From assembly GCA_902495525.1 (NCBI GenBank), contig CABUXL010000019.1, forward strand, positions 1 through 32,951: a DNA stretch of 32,951 nucleotides. The letters run 5' to 3'. Made by a program: the position numbers and the translations under genes. This document shows positions 21,456 through 30,313 of this stretch, in pieces (the stretch's first letter is position 1; every line of letters starts with the position of its first letter). Below the pieces are notes generated by a model. The model ran no database searches and was not told the origin of the DNA. It saw only the letters and a list, made by a program, of their open reading frames with translations. This stretch comes from an uncultured Collinsella sp. (GTDB lineage Bacteria > Actinomycetota > Coriobacteriia > Coriobacteriales > Coriobacteriaceae).

Positions 21456-24032
21456 ATGTGCGATTGCACAGATCATAAGGACGAGATTCCTGCCTACGAC
21501 GCGCAGGCCATTGAGTCCAGGTGGATGAAGGCCTGGGAGGACTCCAACCTCTTTGCCGTTGACACCGACGACAGCAAGCCCAAGAAGTACGTGCTCGAGA
21601 TGTTCCCGTATCCGTCGGGCGACCTGCACATGGGCCACGCGCGCAACTATACCATCGGCGATGCCATGGCCCGTCAGGCCCGCATGCGCGGCTACGACGT
21701 GCTGCATCCCATCGGCTTTGACGCCTTTGGCCTTCCTGCCGAGAACGCCGCTATCAAGCACAACACACAGGCTGCCGCCTGGACGTATAAGAACATGGAC
21801 CAGGCGCTCGCCACGATGAAGCGCATGGGCTTCTCCTACGATCTGGATCGCATGGTCAAGACCTGCAGCCCCGACTACTACCGCTGGGGCCAGTGGATCT
21901 TTGAGAAGATGTGGGAAAAGGGCCTGGTCTACCGTAAGAAGAACCCGGTCAACTGGTGCCCCACCTGCAAGACCGTTCTGGCCAACGAGCAGGTTACCGA
22001 GGGCAAGTGCTGGCGCTGCGGCACCGAGCCCGAGAAGCGCGACCTGGAGCAGTGGTACTACAAGATTACCGAGTACTCTCAGGAGCTGCTCGACGACCTG
22101 GAGAAGCTCCCCGGCTGGCCCGAGCGCGTCAAGCAGATGCAGGCCAACTGGATCGGTCGCTCCGAGGGCGCCGAGGTCGACTTTACCCTGTGCGACCAGG
22201 ATGGCGAGCCCATCGAGGGCGATGAGGGCAAGATCACCGTCTTTACCACGCGTGCCGATACGCTCTTTGGCGTTTCCTTCTTTGTCCTGGCTCCCGAGTA
22301 CGCCCGTCTACACGAGCTCGTCGAGGGCACGGAGTACGAGGAGGCCGTGACCAAGATCGTCGAGGACTCCAAGCATATCTCTGCCGTCGAGCGTGCCCAG
22401 GGCACCATCGAGAAGCACGGCGCTTTTACCGGCCGCTACGTGGTGAACCCCGTGAACGGCGAGAAGGTCCCCGTGTGGGTTGCCGATTATGTCGTTGCCG
22501 ACTACGGTACCGGTGCCGTCATGGCCGTTCCCTGTGGCGACCAGCGCGACTTTGAGTTCGCCCGTAAGTACGACCTGCCGATCGTGCCGATCATCCTGGA
22601 CGATGACGATCGCGCTGCCGTCGAGGCCAGCGGTGAGACCATCGATACCTTCCATGCCGAGACCGTCGACTGGGATTGCGCTCACGCTGCCGAGGGCACG
22701 CTCGTCCAGTCCGGCAAGTACACCGGCATGCGCGGCGGCAAGCACTCCGAGGGCGAGGCTGCGATCGTGGCCGACCTCGAGGCCATGGGCTGTGGTCGTC
22801 GCAAGGTCGAGTTCCGTCTGCGCGACTGGCTCATTTCCCGCCAGCGCTATTGGGGCAACCCCATCCCGGCCATCCACTGCGAGCACTGCGGCATCGTGCC
22901 CGTGCCCGAGGATCAGCTGCCGGTGACGCTGCCCGAGAACCTGGACCTGGGCGCCGGCGAAACCCTTGCCGAGTGCAAGGACTTCTACGAGACCACCTGC
23001 CCGGTCTGCGGTCGCCCGGCCAAGCGCGAGACCGATACCATGGACACCTTTACCTGCTCCAGCTGGTATTACCTGCGCTATACCGACCCGCACAACACCG
23101 AGCTGCCCTTCTCCCGCGAGGCCGCCGACCGTTGGATGCCCGTCGATAACTACATCGGCGGCATCGAGCACGCCATTCTGCACCTGCTCTACAGCCGCTT
23201 CTTTACCAAGGCACTTCGCGACTTGGGCCTGCTGAGCGTGGACGAGCCCTTCACTAACCTACTGTGCCAGGGCATGGTCAAGGACGAGAACGGCGACACC
23301 ATGTCCAAGTCCAAGGGCAATGTCGTGCCCCCGAGCTCGGTCATCGAACCTTACGGCGCCGACACCATGCGTTTGGCGATCCTGTTTATCGCCCCGCCCG
23401 AGAAGGACTTCGACTGGGATCCCAAGGCCGTCGAGGGCGCCAACCGCTTCATCAAGCGCGCCTGGCGTATCGTTTGGCAGCTCGTCCAGTCTGGCGACGC
23501 CAACGTGGCCTTCGACAAGTCCGCGCTCGACGAGTTTGCGATGAAGCTCTATCGCGAGCGTCACCGCACCATCGCCAAGTGCACCGAGGACTTCGATCGC
23601 GGCCAGTTCAACACCGCGATCTCGGCCGTCATGGAGCTCGTCAACGCGGCGAGCGCCTATCTCAATGCCACCGAGGGTACCGCCCGCGACAAGGCGCTGT
23701 GCTACGGCGTGGCTAAGGATATCGTGAGCGTCCTTGCCCCCATCTGCCCGTTCTGGGCCGACGAGCTGTGGCACGAGGCCCTCGGCTGCGAGGGCAACGC
23801 CTACACCGCCGCCTGGCCCGAGTTCGACCTGGCCGAGTCCGTTGAGGACACGGTGCAGATCGTCGTCCAGGTGCTCGGCAAGGTCCGCGGCCGCGTCGAC
23901 GTTGCCCGCGATGCCTCCAATGAGGATATGCAGGCTGCCGCCGAGGCCGCCGTCGCCAAGTGGCTCGAGGGCAAGACGGTTGTCAAGGCCATCTGCGTGC
24001 CCGGCAAGCTGGTCAACCTGGTGGTCAAGTAA
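21456..24032 (+). CDS. leuS: Leucyl-tRNA synthetase
   Basis: An 858-residue class I synthetase, full length for the bacterial type. The HIGH-type motif is HMGH at residues 58-61, in YPSGDLHMGHARNY. A zinc-type Cys cluster is visible (WCPTCKTVLANEQV, CWRCG). The CP1 editing domain covers about 225-420 and includes the GTGAVMAVP threonine-rich signature. The KMSKS-type loop is TMSKSKGN (616-619 for MSKS). An anticodon-binding domain and the C-terminal KVRGRVDV domain complete it. AAAGGAG lies 5 nt before the ATG. Confidence 0.97.
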   Translation: MCDCTDHKDEIPAYDAQAIESRWMKAWEDSNLFAVDTDDSKPKKYVLEMFPYPSGDLHMGHARNYTIGDAMARQARMRGYDVLHPIGFDAFGLPAENAAIKHNTQAAAWTYKNMDQALATMKRMGFSYDLDRMVKTCSPDYYRWGQWIFEKMWEKGLVYRKKNPVNWCPTCKTVLANEQVTEGKCWRCGTEPEKRDLEQWYYKITEYSQELLDDLEKLPGWPERVKQMQANWIGRSEGAEVDFTLCDQDGEPIEGDEGKITVFTTRADTLFGVSFFVLAPEYARLHELVEGTEYEEAVTKIVEDSKHISAVERAQGTIEKHGAFTGRYVVNPVNGEKVPVWVADYVVADYGTGAVMAVPCGDQRDFEFARKYDLPIVPIILDDDDRAAVEASGETIDTFHAETVDWDCAHAAEGTLVQSGKYTGMRGGKHSEGEAAIVADLEAMGCGRRKVEFRLRDWLISRQRYWGNPIPAIHCEHCGIVPVPEDQLPVTLPENLDLGAGETLAECKDFYETTCPVCGRPAKRETDTMDTFTCSSWYYLRYTDPHNTELPFSREAADRWMPVDNYIGGIEHAILHLLYSRFFTKALRDLGLLSVDEPFTNLLCQGMVKDENGDTMSKSKGNVVPPSSVIEPYGADTMRLAILFIAPPEKDFDWDPKAVEGANRFIKRAWRIVWQLVQSGDANVAFDKSALDEFAMKLYRERHRTIAKCTEDFDRGQFNTAISAVMELVNAASAYLNATEGTARDKALCYGVAKDIVSVLAPICPFWADELWHEALGCEGNAYTAAWPEFDLAESVEDTVQIVVQVLGKVRGRVDVARDASNEDMQAAAEAAVAKWLEGKTVVKAICVPGKLVNLVVK

Positions 24033-24060
24033 GCACTGCGCGCATAGCTGACATGCAATA

Positions 24061-24096
24061 AACGAGGGACGGTCCGTGTGGGCCGTCCCTCGTTTT
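24061..24096 (+). terminator. Intrinsic terminator of leuS
   Basis: A 12-bp perfect stem (24061-24072 with 24083-24094, aacgagggacgg), a 10-nt loop and TTTT. It begins 29 bp after the leuS stop. Confidence 0.9.
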
Positions 24097-24183
24097 GCAT
24101 GTATCTGCCTAGGTGTCTTCGGTCAATTGTCCTATTCTTGTGGAGAAGCTGTGCGCACGCTGACCTGCAGATTCGTACTGTGC

Positions 24184-24212
24184 TTGCACGTTTCCGCAGC
24201 TATTGGTATAGT
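24184..24212 (+). promoter_or_regulatory. Promoter of the rimP-nusA-infB operon
   Basis: TTGCAC (24184-24189), exactly 17 bp, then TATAGT (24207-24212). Transcription should start near 24219, some 70 nt before rimP. Confidence 0.8.
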
Positions 24213-24237
24213 TTGCTTGCAAATGAAGTTGTAATTG

Positions 24238-24270
24238 AAAGAAGTGGGGTTTCGGCCCCGCTTCTTTTTT
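24238..24270 (+). terminator. Leader terminator (candidate attenuator) before rimP
   Basis: A 12-bp stem with one U-G pair (24238-24249 with 24256-24267), a 6-nt loop and a T-rich end through 24270. It lies only about 20 nt after the predicted start site and 8 nt before the rimP ribosome site. It must therefore be read through for the whole downstream operon to be expressed. Confidence 0.8.
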
Positions 24271-24290
24271 GTATGGATGGAGGTGCCGCA

Positions 24291-24785
24291 ATGGTCAAGA
24301 CCAAGACCGAGCAGGCGATCATCGACGCGCTCGAGGCCGTCGCTCCCCAGCACGATGTCGACATCGTCGACGTCGAGCTCGTGGGTGCCACCAAGGCCCC
24401 CTGCGTGCGCGTGCGTATCGAGGGTGCCGAGGGTCAGAGCCTGTCGCTCAACGACGTCACGGCCAACACCAAGTGGGTCGGCGATGTGATTGAGGAGCTC
24501 GACCCCATCTCTTCGAGCTATACGCTCGAGGTGTCGAGCCCGGGTATGGCGCGCCCGCTGCGCCGCCCGAGTGACTTTGCCCGCTTTGTGGGCGAGAACT
24601 GCGAGCTCACCTCCACCGCCACCGAGGGCCGTCGCAAGTACGCCGGCAAGATTGCCGCCGCCACCGAGACGAACGTGACCCTCGAGCTCGAGGACGGCGA
24701 GTTCGTCACTCTTGATTTCTCTGATGTTAAAAAGTGCAAGTTGAAGCCCACCTACGACTTCAAGCCCGCGAAGGAAGGAAAGTAA
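24291..24785 (+). CDS. rimP: Ribosome maturation factor RimP
   Basis: A 164-residue protein needed for 30S subunit maturation. The N-terminal alpha/beta domain (VDIVDVELVGATKAPCVRV) carries the family SSPGMARPLRRP signature near residue 80. An Sm-like C-terminal barrel follows (about 95-155). ATG 24291 has GGAGGT six bases upstream; the longer frame from 24078 would include the terminator hairpin and is rejected. nusA starts 1 bp after the stop. Confidence 0.95.
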   Translation: MVKTKTEQAIIDALEAVAPQHDVDIVDVELVGATKAPCVRVRIEGAEGQSLSLNDVTANTKWVGDVIEELDPISSSYTLEVSSPGMARPLRRPSDFARFVGENCELTSTATEGRRKYAGKIAAATETNVTLELEDGEFVTLDFSDVKKCKLKPTYDFKPAKEGK

Positions 24786-24786
24786 G

Positions 24787-26034
24787 ATGGCAGCATCCGA
24801 CATGATGTCCGCCCTGATGGAGCTTTGCCAGGAGAAGCACATCGACCAGCTCTACCTGATCGACCGCCTGGAGCAGTCGCTCGCCAAGAGCTATGCCGAG
24901 ATCCTGCATCTTGAGTGGGGCGCCAAGGTGACCATCGACCGCACCACCGGCAAGATCTACGTCTACCGCCTGGAGCCGATCGACGATTCCATGGACGAGG
25001 AGGGCAACTTCACCGAGTTCGAGGAGATCGACGTCACCCCCAAGAACACGAGCCGCATCGCTGCCCAGCACGCCAAGGCCGAGATCAACGCCATCGTTCG
25101 TAACTCCGCCCGCGAGCAGATCTACGAGGAGTTCTCCGGCCGCATCGGTGACCTCATCAGCGGTACCGTGCTGCAGTCCACGCCCGACTTCACGATCGTC
25201 AAGATCCGCGAGGGCGTCGAGGCCGAGCTGCCGCACTTCGATCAGCGCCGTTACGAGAACGAGCGCAACGAGCGTCCGATGGGCGAGCGCTACCTGCACA
25301 ACCAGCACATCAAGGCCGTGATCATCGACGTTCGCGACCCCAACTCCAACCTGCAGCCGGTTCGTGGCGAGCACAGCCGTCCGCCGATTGTCATCTCCCG
25401 TACCCACCCCGAGCTCATGCGTCGTCTGTTTGAGCAGGAGGTGCCCGAGATCTATGAGGGCACCGTCCAGATCAAGTCGATCGCCCGCGAGCCCGGCCAG
25501 CGCTCCAAGGTCGCCGTCCACTCGCTCGACGACCGTCTAGATCCCGTGGGCGCCTGCGTCGGCCCCAAGGGCAGCCGTGTTCGCGCTGTCGTGGGCGAGC
25601 TCCGCGGCGAGCGCGTCGACGTCATCCTGTGGGATGCCGATCCTGCCGTCTACGTCGCTAACGCCCTGTCGCCCGCTAAGGTCACCCGCGTCCTCATTGA
25701 CGAGGAGAAGGCCTACGCCGGCGTCATCGTACCCGACGACCAGCTGTCCCTCGCCATCGGCAAGGAGGGCCAGAACGCCCGCCTCGCCGCGCGCCTGACC
25801 GGCTGGCACATCGACATCAAGTCCGAGACGCTTGCCGCCGACATCCTCAAGAACGTTCCCGTTCACGAGGAGCCCGCCGCCGACCTGATCGGTGACGAGG
25901 GGGACGAGGACGTCCGCCGCTGCGAGTACGTGTCCGAGGACGGCATCCAGTGCCGCAACCAGGCTCGTCCCGGCTCCCGTTTCTGCGGTGTCCATGACAC
26001 CGACGCCTTCGATGATGCGGAGGACCTGATCTAG
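24787..26034 (+). CDS. nusA: Transcription factor NusA with C-terminal Cys3His tail
   Basis: A 415-residue transcription elongation, termination and antitermination factor. The N-terminal RNA-polymerase-binding domain (about 1-130), an S1 domain (about 135-200) and two KH domains (about 205-350; VGPKGSRVRAVVGELRGERVD and AIGKEGQNARLAARLTG) are clear. There are no acidic repeats of the E. coli type. Instead the protein ends in a small motif, Cys379-x9-Cys389-x10-Cys400-x2-His403, that looks like a zinc knuckle. The ylxR and L7Ae genes usually found between nusA and infB in Gram-positives are absent. It is translated with rimP at 1-bp spacing. Confidence 0.95.
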   Translation: MAASDMMSALMELCQEKHIDQLYLIDRLEQSLAKSYAEILHLEWGAKVTIDRTTGKIYVYRLEPIDDSMDEEGNFTEFEEIDVTPKNTSRIAAQHAKAEINAIVRNSAREQIYEEFSGRIGDLISGTVLQSTPDFTIVKIREGVEAELPHFDQRRYENERNERPMGERYLHNQHIKAVIIDVRDPNSNLQPVRGEHSRPPIVISRTHPELMRRLFEQEVPEIYEGTVQIKSIAREPGQRSKVAVHSLDDRLDPVGACVGPKGSRVRAVVGELRGERVDVILWDADPAVYVANALSPAKVTRVLIDEEKAYAGVIVPDDQLSLAIGKEGQNARLAARLTGWHIDIKSETLAADILKNVPVHEEPAADLIGDEGDEDVRRCEYVSEDGIQCRNQARPGSRFCGVHDTDAFDDAEDLI

Positions 26035-26043
26035 CGCGCGGTT

Positions 26044-26064
26044 GCGCCGGGCGGGTCCCGGCGC
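26044..26064 (+). other. GC-only hairpin between nusA and infB
   Basis: A perfect 8-bp stem (26044-26051 with 26057-26064, gcgccggg) with a 5-nt loop, 9 bp after the nusA stop. No T-run, so not an intrinsic terminator; possibly an mRNA stability or processing element within the operon. Confidence 0.5.
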
Positions 26065-26125
26065 GTCTCCCACGCTCGTTCAGTCTCTAGGCACCCAAGG
26101 TGCCAGAAAGGGTAGGTGAAGTCAT

Positions 26126-28840
26126 ATGGCAAAAGTCCGTGTGTCCACCCTGGCCAAAGAGTTCGGCATGACCTCCAAGGAACTGATGGGTCATCTCGCC
26201 GATATGAAGATTCCCGCTAAGTCCGCTTCCTCCACCCTGGAGGACGCCTACGTTGCCATGGTCCGCAAGCAGCTCGCCTCGGTGATCGAGGCCCGCGCCC
26301 AGGAAGTCGAGGCCGCCAAGCAGGCCGAGGAGCAGGCAGCTGCCGCCGAGGAGGCCGCACGCGCCGCCGAGGCCGAGCGCGAGCGCATCGCTGCCGAGAA
26401 GGCACGCGAGGAGGAGCGCCGCCAGTTTGCCGCAGCCCAGGCTGCCGAGGAGGCCGCCCGTGCCGAGGCCGAGGCCAAGAAGAAGGCCGAGCAGGAGCGC
26501 CTTGCCCGCGAGAAGGAGGAGGCTGCCCGCGAGGCTCAGCGCCGCGCCGTTCCCGCTTCCGACTCCGGTTCGCGCTTCCGTTCGCTGCTCGACCAGATCG
26601 CCGCACAGGAGACCGTGCTCAAGGAGAAGAAGGACGCCGAGGACAAGGCCAAGGCCGAGCGCGCCGCTGAGCGCGGTAACCGTCGTGGCGGCAACAACGA
26701 CCGCCGCGGTGGCCGTCGCAACGATCGCAACGCCTCCGACAACAACTCCGAGCGCAACGCTTCCGAGAGCCGTCCGCACAGCCATCGCACCAACGCCAGC
26801 AACAACGTCGCTGCCGGCATGGACTTCCCCAACCCCGATAAGCAGGGCAAGGGCAAGAAGCGCAAGGGCGGTCACAACAACGAAGAGGACCACTACAGCC
26901 GCATGGCTCGCGAGGCCGAGGAGTACAGCCGCGAGAAGGTGCTCGAGGAGGCTCGTGCTGCCGTCGAGGAGGCCTCTCGCGAGTCCACCGGTCGCCGCAA
27001 GAAGCGCAAGGAGAAGCGCGAGCGCGAGGCTGCCAAGGCTCAGGAGGAGCGCAAGATAGAGGAGGCGCTGGCCCAGGGCGTGAACCCCGAGGACCTCGAC
27101 GCCATCAAGGTCTCCCAGGGCGTTACCGTCCAGGAGCTTGCCGAGGCGCTCGACGTTCCGGCCAACGACATCATCAAGCGCCTGTTCCTGCTGGGTACGC
27201 CGCTCACCATGACGCAGTCCATGTCCGACGACCTCGTCGAGCTCGTTGCCGACGACCTGGGCCGTCAGATCAAGATCATCACCCCCGAGGAGGAGAACAC
27301 CTTCTCGTTCTACGACGATCCCGCCGACCTTAAGCCGCGTGCCCCGGTCGTCACCGTCATGGGCCACGTCGACCACGGCAAGACGAGCCTCCTCGACGCC
27401 ATCCGTCACACCGGCGTTGCTGCCGGCGAGGCGGGCGGCATTACGCAGGCCATCGGCGCTTCGCAGGTCATGATCAACGACCGCAAGATCACCTTCATCG
27501 ATACCCCGGGCCACGCCACCTTTACGGCTATGCGTGCCCGTGGCGCCAAGGTGACCGACATCGTCATTCTGATCGTGGCTGCCGACGACGGCGTCATGCC
27601 CCAGACCGTCGAGTCGATCAACCACGCCAAGGCCGCCGGCGTACCCATCGTCGTCGCCGTCAACAAGATCGATAAGCCGGGCGCCAACCCCGACCGTGTG
27701 CGTCAGGAGCTCACCGAGTACGGAGTCATCCCCGAGGAGTGGGGCGGACAGAACATGTTCGTCAACATCTCGGCTAAGCAGAAGATCGGTATCGACGAAC
27801 TTCTGGAGACCGTGCTGCTCCAGGCCGACGTGCTCGAGCTCAAGGCCAACCCGGACACCTTTGCCTCCGGCAACGTCCTCGAGGCCAAGCTCGACAAGGG
27901 CCGCGGCTCGGTCGCTACCGTGCTCGTGACCCGCGGTACCCTGCACGTGGGCGATACGCTGGTCGCCGGCCTTACCTACGGCCGCGTCCGCGCCATGCTC
28001 GACCCCAAGGGCCGCGCCGTCACCGAGGCCGGTCCCTCCGACGCCGTCGAGATTCTGGGCCTGCAGTCCGTGCCCAACGCCGGTGACGAGTTCCGCGTGT
28101 TCGAGGACGAGCGCGAGGCACGTGCGCTGGCCGACGAGCGTTCGCTGAAGGCCCGTATCGAGGAGCAGAGCCGCGTCAAGCACGTCACGCTCGAGAACCT
28201 CTTCGAGACCATTGCCGACGCCGAGGTCAAGGAGCTCAACCTGATCATCAAGGCCGACGTCCAGGGTTCCATCGAGGCCCTTCAGGACTCGCTCGACAAG
28301 ATGGATCAGTCCGAGGTTCGCATCAACACGATCCACTCCGCCGTTGGCGCCATCAACGAGACCGACGTCGTCCTGGCCGACGCCTCCAACGCCATCATCA
28401 TCGGCTTTGGCGTCCGTCCCGACGGTAAGGCCCGCTCCGCTGCCGAGCGCGAGGGCGTCGAGATCCGTTGCTACGACGTCATCTATAAGTGCCTCGAGGA
28501 GCTCGACGCCGCCCGTATCGGCATGCTCAAGCCCACCGAGGTCGAGGTCGCCACGGGTACCGCGACCGTCCTGGACACCTTCAAGGTGCCCAAAGTCGGT
28601 ATCGCCGCCGGTGTCCGCGTCGAAGAGGGCGAGATCGCCGCGACCGATTCCGTGCGCCTGGTGCGCGACGGCATCGTGGTCTTCAACGGCAAGATCGCCT
28701 CGATGCGTCACTACAAGGACGAGGCCAAGAGCCTCAAGAGTGGTTCCGAGGGCGGCATTGGCCTGGAGAACTTCCAGGACATCAAGCCCGGCGACCAGAT
28801 CGAGGGTTACCGCATCGACCAGGTTGCCCGTACCGAGTAG
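26126..28840 (+). CDS. infB: Translation initiation factor IF-2
   Basis: A 904-residue GTPase that places initiator tRNA on the ribosome. An N-terminal IF2_N domain (1-55) is followed by a long Ala/Glu/Arg-rich helical and then Asn/Arg/Gly-rich linker (about 55-300) and a second IF2_N region (about 320-390). The G domain shows GHVDHGKT (413-420), DTPGH and NKID. Domains II to IV complete it (SRVKHVTLENLF, then LNLIIKADVQGS). The ribosome site is GGTAGGTGA. A long open frame on the opposite strand is a by-product of codon bias. Confidence 0.97.
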   Translation: MAKVRVSTLAKEFGMTSKELMGHLADMKIPAKSASSTLEDAYVAMVRKQLASVIEARAQEVEAAKQAEEQAAAAEEAARAAEAERERIAAEKAREEERRQFAAAQAAEEAARAEAEAKKKAEQERLAREKEEAAREAQRRAVPASDSGSRFRSLLDQIAAQETVLKEKKDAEDKAKAERAAERGNRRGGNNDRRGGRRNDRNASDNNSERNASESRPHSHRTNASNNVAAGMDFPNPDKQGKGKKRKGGHNNEEDHYSRMAREAEEYSREKVLEEARAAVEEASRESTGRRKKRKEKREREAAKAQEERKIEEALAQGVNPEDLDAIKVSQGVTVQELAEALDVPANDIIKRLFLLGTPLTMTQSMSDDLVELVADDLGRQIKIITPEEENTFSFYDDPADLKPRAPVVTVMGHVDHGKTSLLDAIRHTGVAAGEAGGITQAIGASQVMINDRKITFIDTPGHATFTAMRARGAKVTDIVILIVAADDGVMPQTVESINHAKAAGVPIVVAVNKIDKPGANPDRVRQELTEYGVIPEEWGGQNMFVNISAKQKIGIDELLETVLLQADVLELKANPDTFASGNVLEAKLDKGRGSVATVLVTRGTLHVGDTLVAGLTYGRVRAMLDPKGRAVTEAGPSDAVEILGLQSVPNAGDEFRVFEDEREARALADERSLKARIEEQSRVKHVTLENLFETIADAEVKELNLIIKADVQGSIEALQDSLDKMDQSEVRINTIHSAVGAINETDVVLADASNAIIIGFGVRPDGKARSAAEREGVEIRCYDVIYKCLEELDAARIGMLKPTEVEVATGTATVLDTFKVPKVGIAAGVRVEEGEIAATDSVRLVRDGIVVFNGKIASMRHYKDEAKSLKSGSEGGIGLENFQDIKPGDQIEGYRIDQVARTE

Positions 28841-28851
28841 GGGGTAGCTCT

Positions 28852-29262
28852 ATGAAGCAAACGCAGGCAACCCGCCGTCTGGGCGAGCAGCTTCGCGAGA
28901 AGCTCGGTTATATCCTGCTCTTTGAGGTTTCTGATCCGCGTCTCGACCTGGTTACTTTGACTGCGGTCGAGGTCGCGGTGGACCGTTCGTTCGCGCGCGT
29001 GTACGTGTCGTGCGATGCGAGCCGCTACGACGAGGTCATGGAGGCGCTCGCAAGCGCCAAGGGCCGTATTCGCAGCCTGTTGGCTCGCTCGCTCGATTGG
29101 CGTGTCACGCCCGAGCTCGATTTTCGCATCGATCGCTCGACCGATGAGGCCGAGCGCATCACGCGTGCGCTGGAAAACGTTCCCGCCACGCTTGCGATCG
29201 AAAAGGACGAGGACGGCTATCCGATAGCGGATGCCGCCCAGGAGGCAGCTTTAGATGACTAA
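28852..29262 (+). CDS. rbfA: Ribosome-binding factor A
   Basis: A 136-residue KH-like protein for 30S maturation and 16S 5'-end processing. The family motifs LLFEVSDPRLDLVTLTAVEV and ARVYVSC are present, followed by RIRSLLARSLDWRVTPELDFRID. ATG 28852 is 11 bp after infB, with GGGGGTAG upstream; the longer frame inside infB is rejected. It overlaps nrnA by 8 bp. Confidence 0.95.
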   Translation: MKQTQATRRLGEQLREKLGYILLFEVSDPRLDLVTLTAVEVAVDRSFARVYVSCDASRYDEVMEALASAKGRIRSLLARSLDWRVTPELDFRIDRSTDEAERITRALENVPATLAIEKDEDGYPIADAAQEAALDD

Positions 29263-30298
29263 TTCCGCCGACCTCGCCTCGTGCGAGTCTGCAGATATTC
29301 AGCGACGCATCCTCGAGTTCATCGAGGGTGCGTCCTCCATTGCGATTTCGGGACATACTTCTCCCGATGGCGATGCCTTGGGCTCCGTATTGGGTCTGGG
29401 CCTTTCGCTCATGAAGTTTTTCCCCAACAAGGACATTGCGCTGCTGCTGGCAGACGATGACCCGGTTCCGCGTATCTACCGCTTTATGGAAGGCTCCGAT
29501 CGCCTGGTGCCGGCATCTGCGTACGCTGGCAATCCTGACCTGTTCATCTCGGTGGACGTGCCGGTCGTCGAGCGCCTCAACAACTCGGCTGAGGTGCTTC
29601 GGCGCTCCAAGCATGTGGTGTGCTTCGATCATCATCCGGCTCGCGAGGAGTTTGCCGAGCTCAGTCTGAGGCGCGTCGAAGCTGCAGCCTGCGCTATGAT
29701 TATCGACCGCTTCTTGGACAATTGTGGCATTGTCGCCCGTGATGGCGTCGCGACTTGCTTGCTGTGCGGCTTGGTGACCGACACCGGTCGTTTCCAGTAC
29801 CAGAACGCCGATGCTGCTGCGTTCCATGCGGCCTCGCGACTGGTTGCCCACGGTGCCGATCCGGCGCGCGTTGCGCTCGAGGTTTACCAGAGCATGCGTG
29901 TTGAGTTTTTGCACCTCAAGTCCATTGTCATGGGTCGCATTAAGACGGTCGCGCATGGGCGCGTGGCGTATAGCTATGCCTACCAGAGTGACCTTGAGGC
30001 TTGCGGTGTCACCTCGGATGAGTGCGATGGCCTGGTTGACGTGGTGCGCTCGGTGATGGGCGTGGAGGTCTGTCTGTTCCTGAAGGGTATTGAGGGCGAT
30101 ACCAAGGTGCGCGGCAACCTGCGCTCCAAGGGCGACCTCAACGTGTCCGAGATCGCTGCTGCCTTTGGCGGAGGCGGACATTCCGCTGCCGCCGGTTTCT
30201 CCAACAACGGAACGATTCTCGAGACGCTCACCGTGGCACTTCCCATGCTGGCCGAGCTGGTAGGGGAGGATCCCGCTTCTGTGACCGTCGAGCTTTAA
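29255..30298 (+). CDS. nrnA: DHH-family oligoribonuclease / pAp phosphatase (NrnA-like)
   Basis: A 347-residue DHH-DHHA1 phosphoesterase that degrades nano-RNA and dephosphorylates pAp; some relatives also hydrolyse pGpG or c-di-AMP-derived dinucleotides. Metal-site motifs are GHTSPDGDALGS near residue 33, DHHPA near 125, and TDTGRFQYQN near 175. The C-terminal substrate motif is GGGGHSAAAGF. It is coupled to rbfA by an 8-bp overlap, the usual Gram-positive arrangement. Being near a c-di-GMP-controlled operon is probably coincidental. Confidence 0.93.
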   Translation: MTNSADLASCESADIQRRILEFIEGASSIAISGHTSPDGDALGSVLGLGLSLMKFFPNKDIALLLADDDPVPRIYRFMEGSDRLVPASAYAGNPDLFISVDVPVVERLNNSAEVLRRSKHVVCFDHHPAREEFAELSLRRVEAAACAMIIDRFLDNCGIVARDGVATCLLCGLVTDTGRFQYQNADAAAFHAASRLVAHGADPARVALEVYQSMRVEFLHLKSIVMGRIKTVAHGRVAYSYAYQSDLEACGVTSDECDGLVDVVRSVMGVEVCLFLKGIEGDTKVRGNLRSKGDLNVSEIAAAFGGGGHSAAAGFSNNGTILETLTVALPMLAELVGEDPASVTVEL

Positions 30299-30313
30299 CT
30301 TTTTGGATGGTAC

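Noticed and set aside
24097..24240. tRNA gene ahead of rimP, as in enterobacteria
   Set aside because: No T-loop GTTCRANYC or acceptor pairing could be found; the stretch holds a promoter instead.
26087..28711. 874-codon open frame on the - strand opposite infB
   Set aside because: Low-complexity Leu/Gly/Val/Asp translation that mirrors infB codon bias; IF-2 on the + strand is complete with all motifs.
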